From assembly GCF_002080045.1 (NCBI RefSeq), contig NZ_MUIN01000009.1:126342-190341 (forward strand): a DNA stretch of 64,000 nt, given 5' to 3'. Under the pieces are notes generated by a model that saw nothing but the letters and a program-made list of their open reading frames with translations, did no database searches and had not been told where the DNA came from. Every line of letters starts with the position of its first letter. The stretch's first letter is position 1. The DNA comes from Pseudomonas sp. Bc-h. GTDB taxonomy: Bacteria > Pseudomonadota > Gammaproteobacteria > Pseudomonadales > Pseudomonadaceae. The translations under genes and the position numbers were made by a program. Below are positions 58,251-64,000 of this stretch, in pieces.

Positions 58251-58601
58251 TCACGCGGACTGTTGCGCGGCGGCGTCCATCGCGCACTCGGACAAGGAAT
58301 TGGCCAGTTGCGAAATCGCATCCCGATCGTCCTCGCTCAAGGCACGGTAATGGGTGATGATCGCGCGTTCGGCGTCATTCAGGGTGTCGACGGAGATCGG
58401 CGTGCGCTTGCCAGAGAGCACGTAAAGGACATCGACCCCCTTCTTGCCCAATGCCGCGAGGTAGTCGGAACGAGGAATGCGCTCGCCGCTTTCATATTTC
58501 CCCTGGGCGTTGGCTTCGACTCCGCCAATCGCACCGAACTCCTGTTGCGAGAGGCCGAGGCTTTTGCGTTCTTCTTTCAGGCGTGAACCAAGATCTTTCA
58601 T
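58251..58601 (-). CDS. XRE-family regulator
   Basis: 116 residues from ATG 58601 (GAGG 9 bases upstream; an ATG two codons earlier is too close). LKEERKSLGLSQQEFGAIGG then VEANAQGKYESGERIP is an XRE helix-turn-helix; residues about 75-110 are a helical tail. Phage-repressor-like but without an S24 domain. Located upstream of the ParD-like/map operon on the same strand; may regulate it. Confidence 0.8.
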   Translation of the reverse strand: MKDLGSRLKEERKSLGLSQQEFGAIGGVEANAQGKYESGERIPRSDYLAALGKKGVDVLYVLSGKRTPISVDTLNDAERAIITHYRALSEDDRDAISQLANSLSECAMDAAAQQSA

Positions 58602-58792
58602 AAACATGGGCCTCGAGTTTGACTATGTTTAATGCAAGACCCCATTGGTCCGGGGGAGTTGCGCAGTACCCGACAATTGTTCAAGCTGCGCGCTTTTCGG
58701 CCTCAGGAAATTCGCGACACGGCCGATAGATTCGGATGGACAGCTTGTCATTTTTCATGGCAACCCGATTTCTGCAGTTCGGAGAACCAGAC

Positions 58793-58948
58793 GTGATTAC
58801 ATTTTTGCTCGGTTGGTGCGTTTTATCCGTCATTGGCACGCTGATCGCACTCAGCCTCATCAGAACCGGCAAGCAGCGTCAGCCCGAAGCTGACAGCGCG
58901 CCAGTTCCGGAAGTCGCTGTGACGTCCGCCACACCCTACAAGGCCTGA
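58793..58948 (+). CDS. Small one-TM membrane protein, 51 aa
   Basis: GTG 58793 has GGAG 8 bases upstream; the earlier ATG codons lack such a site. One membrane segment (ITFLLGWCVLSVIGTLIALSLI) is followed by a polar tail. No family recognised. Confidence 0.5.
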   Translation: MITFLLGWCVLSVIGTLIALSLIRTGKQRQPEADSAPVPEVAVTSATPYKA

Positions 58949-58999
58949 CTCACCTGTACCGATGTTCACCATAGGCCTGTTATGACGCCAGCGGTGAAA

Positions 59000-59212
59000 T
59001 CATTCGGCTGCAAGCTGAGCGTGTTCCGTAGAATAAGACAGAGTCCCGGAGACGAACGCCAGGTCGACCTGGGTTGCACTGAACTGGCGCACGCCAGCGG
59101 CCAGGGCGAGAAAGTCTTCGCGTTGCATCTCGTTGCCCCAGACACTGCTGAAGGTTGGCTCTGTGGCCTGGACGGTAAATGCAATGTTGTTGTCGGCTTG
59201 GTTCACTTGCAT
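59000..59212 (-). CDS. Small SOS-boxed protein, 70 aa
   Basis: GAGGAA lies 7 bases before the ATG. MQVNQADNNIAFTVQATEPT then REDFLALAAGVRQFSATQVDL and FVSGTLSYS: soluble, mixed alpha/beta. Not recognised. A LexA box begins 24 bases upstream of the start codon, so it should be induced by DNA damage; most known members of the regulon act in repair or cell-cycle arrest, and this one is unassigned. Confidence 0.7.
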   Translation of the reverse strand: MQVNQADNNIAFTVQATEPTFSSVWGNEMQREDFLALAAGVRQFSATQVDLAFVSGTLSYSTEHAQLAAE

Positions 59213-59235
59213 GGTCGATTCCTCTTCGCTGAATA

Positions 59236-59251
59236 CTGTTTAAACATACAG
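59236..59251. promoter_or_regulatory. LexA box before the 70-aa gene
   Basis: CTGTTTAAACATACAG has the CTGT-N8-ACAG form and is flanked by TA on the left and TATTTT on the right, extending the symmetry (ATACTG / CAGTAT). It faces the minus-strand gene at 59212. Confidence 0.8.
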
Positions 59252-59368
59252 TATTTTTATCAGCTTCCAAACGCAAGCCTCGACTCGACGAGCGGTCGTT
59301 CGGTTGCGTCCCCTGCAATCGTGCCTGAACCCTGTCCAAGGCAGGGTCAGGGCAGTAATCGAACACGC

Positions 59369-60400
59369 CTAAACGCTGGCCAGTTCTCTGAGGCGGACCA
59401 GATCTTGCGCCGACAGGACGATGCCTTCGGCCAGAGACTTCTCGCGCTGGCGATAACGACGGTCCCCCGGCATGCGTTGCTGGCCGACGCCGTGCATCTG
59501 CCTGACCAACTCTTCACTGCGCTCGGCGAAAGCCTTGCCCCGGCCCTTGTCCGGATCGATGACGATGATCGTCTGGCCGGTCCACGGTGTTTGCGCGCCG
59601 GGCTTGCTGGACATGTCGAAATCGAACGAGAAATTGCCGCCGGTGAGTGCTGCTGACAACAGTTCGACCATCATCGACAACGCCGAACCCTTGTAGCCCC
59701 CGAATGGCAACAGTGCACCGCCGTCGAGAATCGCCTTGGGGTCTTCGGTCGGCTGACCTGCGCTGTCCACGCCCATGCCGGGCGGGAGCATGCGCCCCTC
59801 CCGCGCGGCGATCTGCACATCACCGTGGGCGATGGCGCTGGTGGCCATGTCGAAGACAATCGGCTGACCGCCAGCGCGGGGCGCGGCGAAGGCAATCGGG
59901 TTGGTGCCGAACAGCGGCTTCTGCGCATCGTGCGGGACCACGCAGGTCATGCTGTTGACCACGCTCAACGCCACCAGCCCTTCTTGGGCGAACGGTTCGA
60001 CGTCCGGCCACAGGGCAGCGAAGTGGTGTGAGTTACGAATCGCCAGAATCGCGATCCCGGCAGTCCGGGCCTTGTCGATCAACAATGCCTTGGCCGCTTG
60101 CATCGCTGGCTGGGCGAAGCCGCCGCCTGCGTCCACCCGCACGAACCCGGCACCGACGTCTTCGACCTGCGGCACCGCCTGGCCATCGACCCAGCCAGCG
60201 GCCAGCGACGACAGGTAACCCTTGATCCGGAATATCCCGTGACTGTGCGAACCGTCGCGCTCGGCACTGGCGCAGTTCTGCGCCAGAACCCCCGCAACCT
60301 CATCCGACGTGCCGTGGCGCAGAAAGATCTGCCGCAGCAGTTCGGTTAGATCAGTAAAGGAAATGGACTGGGTTTCAACGGGGTCGCGGGGTGAAGACAT
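59369..60400 (-). CDS. dpkA: Ldh-family reductase, DpkA type (piperideine/pyrroline-2-carboxylate reductase)
   Basis: 343 residues from ATG 60400, with GGAG 7 bases upstream. SHSHGIFRIKGYLSSLAAGWV, NSHHFAALWPDVEPFA with the catalytic histidine, and PLFGTNPIAFAAPRAG are marks of the malate/L-lactate dehydrogenase (Ldh_2) superfamily; the overall form matches DpkA, which reduces delta1-piperideine-2-carboxylate to L-pipecolate and the pyrroline analogue to L-proline with NADPH. It is divergent from a D-amino-acid dehydrogenase that would make the imine substrate. Confidence 0.75.
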   Translation of the reverse strand: MSSPRDPVETQSISFTDLTELLRQIFLRHGTSDEVAGVLAQNCASAERDGSHSHGIFRIKGYLSSLAAGWVDGQAVPQVEDVGAGFVRVDAGGGFAQPAMQAAKALLIDKARTAGIAILAIRNSHHFAALWPDVEPFAQEGLVALSVVNSMTCVVPHDAQKPLFGTNPIAFAAPRAGGQPIVFDMATSAIAHGDVQIAAREGRMLPPGMGVDSAGQPTEDPKAILDGGALLPFGGYKGSALSMMVELLSAALTGGNFSFDFDMSSKPGAQTPWTGQTIIVIDPDKGRGKAFAERSEELVRQMHGVGQQRMPGDRRYRQREKSLAEGIVLSAQDLVRLRELASV

Positions 60401-60541
60401 CTGAAGCTCCGGTGTGATTATTGGAAGAGGAAGCCGAACAGAACGTAGCAAGCGTCTGGAGAGTACTGCGCGCCAGCAAACGGGTAAACTGCGCGCCTGT
60501 CTCTCGCTGCACGTTCGTTTACAGCCCTTCAAGGATCGATC

Positions 60542-61780
60542 ATGGATTGTCAGACCCTCGTCCTCGGCGCCGGAATCGTCGGCGTCTGTTGCGCATTGCA
60601 CCTGCAAGCCGCAGGCCAGAGCGTCATTCTGCTCGATCGCGACGAGCCCGGTCGCGGCACCAGCCACGGCAATGCCGGCCTGATCGAACGCTCCAGCATG
60701 GTCCCCTATGCATTCCCCCGCCAATGGTCGCGGTTGCTGCGCTATGGCCTGAACCAGCAGTCGTCGATGCGATTCAGCCCGATGTTTTTGCCAAGGCTGG
60801 CGCCGTGGTTGCTGCAGTACTGGCGGCAGTCGTCGCCGGCGAATCTGGCCGAAGCCGCTCGCGCCATGCGACCGCTGATCGAGCGGTGTGTCGAGGAACA
60901 CGATGTGCTGGTGGAAGCCTCGGGAATGAGCGGGCTGATTCGCGCCAAAGGCTGGATCGAGTTCTATCGCGACCGAGACGAACTCGACGTGGCCGTTGCC
61001 GACGCCAGAACCTACGACCAATACGGCTTGCGCTACGACATTCTCGACGCTGCGCAACTGCGTGAACGTGAACCCGACTTGAAGGGGGTGGTCGGAGGCA
61101 TTCACTGGCTCGACCCGAAAACCGTGAGCGATCCCGGTGCACTGGTGCGCGGTTACGCGGCCTTGTTCGTCAAGCGCGGTGGCGTGTTGCTGCAGGGCGA
61201 TGCCGGCACGTTGCGCCAGCAAGGCAGCGAATGGATGGCCGACAGCGACGAGGGCACAGTGCACGCGCGTAACGTTGTGATCGCCATGGGGCCGCAATCC
61301 GCTGAGGTGTTTTCACGGTTTGGCTATCGCATCCCGCTGGCGATCAAACGCGGTTATCACATGCATTACGCCTCGCAGCCCGGCGCCGAACTGCGACATT
61401 CAGTGATCGACGCCCAGGCCGGATTCGTCCTCGCGCCAATGGCTCGTGGCATCCGCCTGACCACCGGAGTGGAGTTCGCGGCCAGCGACGCACCCATTAA
61501 CGAAATCCAGCTACGTCGCTGCGAAACCATTGCCCGAACCCTTTACCCGCTCGGCGCGCGTCTGGACGCGGAACCCTGGCTGGGACGCCGCCCCTGTCTG
61601 CCAGACATGCGCCCGGTGATAGGCGCGGCGCCAAACCATGAGGGCCTGTGGTTCAACTTCGGTCACGCGCACCATGGCCTGACCCTGGGGCCGGTAACCG
61701 GCCGCCTGCTGGCGGAATTGATGACCGGTGCGCCGACTTTCACCGACCCCGCGCCGTACAGCCCGGGTCGCTTTCGATAA
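60542..61780 (+). CDS. FAD-dependent D-amino-acid dehydrogenase (DadA-like)
   Basis: 412 residues. FAD-binding LVLGAGIVGVCCALHLQAAG (20 residues; GxGxxG) followed by DRDEPGRGTSHGNAGLIE; C-terminal RPCLPDMRPVIGAAP and FNFGHAHHGLTLGPVTGRL are typical of DadA. Oxidises D-amino acids (or D-proline/D-pipecolate-like substrates) to imino acids, passing electrons to the respiratory chain. Divergent from the DpkA-type gene across 141 bp; the pair suggests D-lysine or D-proline use. Confidence 0.85.
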   Translation: MDCQTLVLGAGIVGVCCALHLQAAGQSVILLDRDEPGRGTSHGNAGLIERSSMVPYAFPRQWSRLLRYGLNQQSSMRFSPMFLPRLAPWLLQYWRQSSPANLAEAARAMRPLIERCVEEHDVLVEASGMSGLIRAKGWIEFYRDRDELDVAVADARTYDQYGLRYDILDAAQLREREPDLKGVVGGIHWLDPKTVSDPGALVRGYAALFVKRGGVLLQGDAGTLRQQGSEWMADSDEGTVHARNVVIAMGPQSAEVFSRFGYRIPLAIKRGYHMHYASQPGAELRHSVIDAQAGFVLAPMARGIRLTTGVEFAASDAPINEIQLRRCETIARTLYPLGARLDAEPWLGRRPCLPDMRPVIGAAPNHEGLWFNFGHAHHGLTLGPVTGRLLAELMTGAPTFTDPAPYSPGRFR

Positions 61781-61814
61781 ACGCGCCGTTGAATCGATCA
61801 GCCCGCGTGGCTGA

Positions 61815-62240
61815 TCAATCGAGCCGTTTCTGGAAGAACAAGCGCTGGTGGCCTGGCGGGTAATCGTCCAGATGGCCGAATTCCTGATAGCCATGCTTGC
61901 GATAGAAATCCGGGGCCTGGAAGTCGAAGGTGTCGAGCCAGACCCCGACGCAATTGCGTTCACGGGCGAAGCTTTCAGCCATGTCCATCAACTGGCTGCC
62001 CATGCGCTGCCCGCGCGTCTGTTCGGGGATCACCAGCAGTTCGATGAACAGCCAGCGGTAGAGAATCCGCCCGTGCAGGCCGCCGATTACAGCATCGGTG
62101 GTTTCGTCACGAACGAACAACGCGAACTTTTCCGACAGCCCGTCCCCTGCCTTCGCGGCGTTGTAGGCCCTGAGGGGTTCGAGGATCTGTAGACGTTCGT
62201 CTTCGCTGGGGTTGCTTTTGAACTCGATCCGCACGCTCAT
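61815..62240 (-). CDS. GNAT-family N-acetyltransferase
   Basis: 141 residues. ELLVIPEQTRGQRMGSQLMDMAE holds the acetyl-CoA loop (R/QxxGxG/S); CVGVWLDTFDFQAPDFYRKHGYQEFG is the usual C-terminal motif B region. Cytoplasmic acetyltransferase; substrate unknown. Convergent with the dehydrogenase gene. Confidence 0.85.
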   Translation of the reverse strand: MSVRIEFKSNPSEDERLQILEPLRAYNAAKAGDGLSEKFALFVRDETTDAVIGGLHGRILYRWLFIELLVIPEQTRGQRMGSQLMDMAESFARERNCVGVWLDTFDFQAPDFYRKHGYQEFGHLDDYPPGHQRLFFQKRLD

Positions 62241-62361
62241 GCGTCGCTTCCTGCTGACGTGAAATAGGACGGCAAGGGTGTCGGATTCGGTGAGGGGAGT
62301 AAAGAGAGGGAGTGGGAGCCGCCGGACGGCGACCCCACAGGCGGATCAGGACTGAAAGTAA

Positions 62362-62628
62362 TCAGTCTTTCTGATCGCGCAGAATGTTGCCGGAAGTGCC
62401 ATCGATGCGGAATTCGTAGGTCAGGCTGTCAGCCTTGCGGCCCTCGCCTTCCCAATAACCGTTGTCGTCGGCTTCGATCTTGTAGATCTCGGTGTAGCCC
62501 GCCGACTTGGCTTTTTCGATCGCCTTTTCGATGGTGATCCAGCCAGCGCCCGGCTTGTCCGCCAGCGCGAACTGGGCAGTGGTCAGGGCGGCAGTGGCGA
62601 GGACGGCAGCGGTAAGTTGTTTGATCAT
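62362..62628 (-). CDS. Secreted PepSY-domain protein
   Basis: 88 residues. Signal peptide about 1-23 (AAVLATAALTTAQFALA). WITIEKAIEKAKSAGYTEIY then IEADDNGYWEGEGRKADSLTYEFRIDGTSGNIL (split) is a PepSY domain, often an inhibitor of secreted proteases or a metal-response partner. AGTTC-AAAC leader; monocistronic. Confidence 0.85.
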   Translation of the reverse strand: MIKQLTAAVLATAALTTAQFALADKPGAGWITIEKAIEKAKSAGYTEIYKIEADDNGYWEGEGRKADSLTYEFRIDGTSGNILRDQKD

Positions 62629-62765
62629 GTTTGAACTCCATTTCCCTTTGCGGGCTTTATGACAGGCGAGTTTTTGGAGTTCAAGGGATAAAAAATAGTT
62701 CAGGCGAGGTTATGTAACGGAGTGCTGCGAAGCGCATTCAGGCATTCACCGCATCCTCCTGTCCC

Positions 62766-62856
62766 AGTCCGGCTTGCTGGCGGCAAGCAGTCTCACAGAC
62801 ACCGCCGCCCTCACAGACCGTCGCCCTCACAGACGCCACCGCCCGCAAGCCGGACT
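62766..62856. repeat. REPIN-like inverted repeat pair with inner CTCACAGAC repeats
   Basis: AGTCCGGCTTGC (62766-62777) and GCAAGCCGGACT (62845-62856) are perfect 12-bp inverted arms. Between them CTCACAGAC occurs three times (62792, 62810, 62826). Paired REP elements of this form are frequent in Pseudomonas intergenic DNA and move by RayT transposases. Confidence 0.55.
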
Positions 62857-62898
62857 GCTGCAGGTGAGGTGTGCGGGCAACCCCGCACAACCGCTCGG

Positions 62899-63087
62899 TC
62901 AGTGCTTGACCTTGCGGCGCAGGACGCCGTTCAAGACCACCACGACCACCGCAACGAAGATCGCGATGTACTGAAAGGTCTTCTCGTCGAGCACGCCAAT
63001 GCTCTGCAAGTGCGACAGGCCGAGCATGATTACCAGCACGCTCAAGGCAATGATGATCGAGTAAATCAGACGCTGTTTGTTGGTCAT
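62899..63087 (-). CDS. Small two-TM membrane protein, 62 aa
   Basis: Two hydrophobic segments, IYSIIIALSVLVIMLGLSHL (20, about 8-27) and FQYIAIFVAVVVVVLNGVL (19, about 38-56), and a basic C-terminus (RRKVKH). GGAAACCC lies upstream of the ATG. Family not recognised; common beside KefB/C-type antiporters is not established. Confidence 0.7.
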   Translation of the reverse strand: MTNKQRLIYSIIIALSVLVIMLGLSHLQSIGVLDEKTFQYIAIFVAVVVVVLNGVLRRKVKH

Positions 63088-63289
63088 TACGGGTTTCCTG
63101 AAAACGGGTCGAGATCATGTGCGCGGCGCAAACGCGCCCGACATGTTACGCCGTCACGGCGCCGCTGGCACGTCGGGGTGCCGAACGAACCTGCGGCGAA
63201 GCGTCTCGGTCGGCGTTCGTTGTCACTTTGACGTGGTTTAATACCCGCCTCGCGTAAGAAGTTTCCCAGTTTTCTGTAAGGAGTCCCCA

Positions 63290-64000
63290 ATGCCCCATGA
63301 AGGCAGCCTGTTACAGGCCGCAGTCGTGTTTCTGCTCGCCGCCGTGGTCACGGTCCCTCTGGCCAAGCGCCTGCAACTGGGCGCCGTGATCGGTTACTTG
63401 ATCGCCGGCGTCATCATCGGCCCGGCGGGTCTGGGCCTCATCGGCAACCCCGAGAGCGTCGCGCATTTTTCTGAACTCGGCGTGGTGTTGCTGCTGTTCA
63501 TCATCGGTCTGGAACTGTCGCCCAAGCGCCTCTGGGTCATGCGCAAATCGGTGTTCGGCGTCGGCCTGGCGCAGGTTCTGCTCACGGGCGTGGTGATCGG
63601 CGTCGTCGCCCTGCTCGGCTTCGGTCAACCGCTGAACAGCTCCATCGTGTTGGGTCTGGGGCTGGCACTGTCGTCCACCGCTTTCGGCCTGCAAAGCCTG
63701 GCCGAACGCAAGGAATTGAATGCCCCCCACGGCAGGCTGGCCTTCGCCATTCTGCTGTTTCAGGACATCGCCGCAATCCCGCTGATCGCGCTTGTTCCGA
63801 TGCTCGCGGGAGGCGAACACAACCCCACATCCGCCGACTCGTTGCGTCACGGCCTGGAAGTCCTCGGTGGCATCGCGGTGGTGGTGATCGGTGGGCGCTA
63901 TCTGCTGCGACCGGTGTTCCGCATCGTCGCCAAGACCGGGCTGCAGGAAGTGTCCACGGCCACTGCGTTGCTGGTGGTGATCGGCACGGCGTGGCTGATG
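63290..64000 (+). CDS. KefB/KefC-type cation:proton antiporter, N-terminal part
   Basis: 237 codons up to the right edge; the gene is incomplete. The ATG at 63290 has AAGGAG 6 bases upstream. Multiple membrane segments with GAVIGYLIAGVIIGPAGLGL, LLLFIIGLELSPKRLW and ILLFQDIAAIPLIALVP are the CPA2 core; the last carries the ion-binding aspartate. Full proteins end with an RCK/TrkA-N domain, not visible here. Probably glutathione-gated potassium efflux; KefB and KefC cannot be told apart. Confidence 0.9.
   Translation, partial: MPHEGSLLQAAVVFLLAAVVTVPLAKRLQLGAVIGYLIAGVIIGPAGLGLIGNPESVAHFSELGVVLLLFIIGLELSPKRLWVMRKSVFGVGLAQVLLTGVVIGVVALLGFGQPLNSSIVLGLGLALSSTAFGLQSLAERKELNAPHGRLAFAILLFQDIAAIPLIALVPMLAGGEHNPTSADSLRHGLEVLGGIAVVVIGGRYLLRPVFRIVAKTGLQEVSTATALLVVIGTAWLM

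Overview
The window is a piece of a Pseudomonas chromosome, most like the P. fluorescens group. The block thrS-infC-rpmI-rplT-pheS-pheT-ihfA-MerR-tRNA-Pro, the Pseudomonas-type IF3 with an AUU start, DUF1654 proteins and GC-rich codon use all point there. Positions 1 to about 27220 are the right-hand part of a lambda-like prophage integrated at the 3' end of tRNA-Pro(GGG). From 27227 onward the DNA is ordinary chromosome.

Prophage layout. The immunity region is at 10300-13560. A CI-type repressor (10604-11251) is divergent from Cro and CII-like genes. Three operators, AAAGG-N4-CCT(T/G)T, sit exactly 24 bp apart in OR, and two more sit at 13520-13558 (OL) over a strong sigma-70 promoter (TTGACT-N17-TATATT). 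Leftward from PR run cro, a cII-like gene, a Rha/ANT antirepressor, O-like (with iterons inside), P-like, small genes, DUF1364, a VRR-NUC nuclease, a second tyrosine recombinase, Q, holin, Rz/Rz1, HNH and the first codons of the small terminase. Many of these genes overlap by ATGA or GTGA. Rightward from PL run a frameshifted TerB-like gene, small early genes, two cytosine methyltransferases, a PAPS-reductase-like protein, an excisionase and the integrase, ending at three 11-bp repeats, a hairpin and the tRNA.

Accessory cargo of the prophage sits at typical moron positions. An XRE/ImmA-IrrE protease plus DUF4411 PIN-like pair and a LexA-boxed DUF1654 gene lie between cI and PL, the slot of lambda rexAB. 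A KAP-type P-loop NTPase lies between Q and holin, the slot of Shiga toxin genes in Stx phages, but on the opposite strand. Three AT-rich genes (an AbiC-like membrane protein, a DUF4145 protein and a one-TM protein) are inserted antisense between early genes. I regard this set as likely superinfection or anti-phage functions. That is inference.

Chromosomal part. 27394-34737 is the translation/IHF operon. 36868-43889 is a ribose operon rbsBACRKD with a terminal secreted nucleoside hydrolase and a palindromic RbsR-type operator upstream of rbsB. 44631-48974 is a phosphonate cluster: iron-dependent alcohol dehydrogenase, organophosphate-type MFS transporter, LysR regulator and PhnX. It may serve hydroxyethylphosphonate use. 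Then come a D-2-hydroxyglutarate dehydrogenase-type flavoprotein with a divergent LysR, a LexA-boxed chromosomal DUF1654 gene followed by a secreted DNase-I-fold protein, a map/ParD-like/XRE group, a third LexA-boxed small gene, a divergent DpkA-type reductase and D-amino-acid dehydrogenase pair, and the start of a KefB/C-type antiporter that runs off the right edge.
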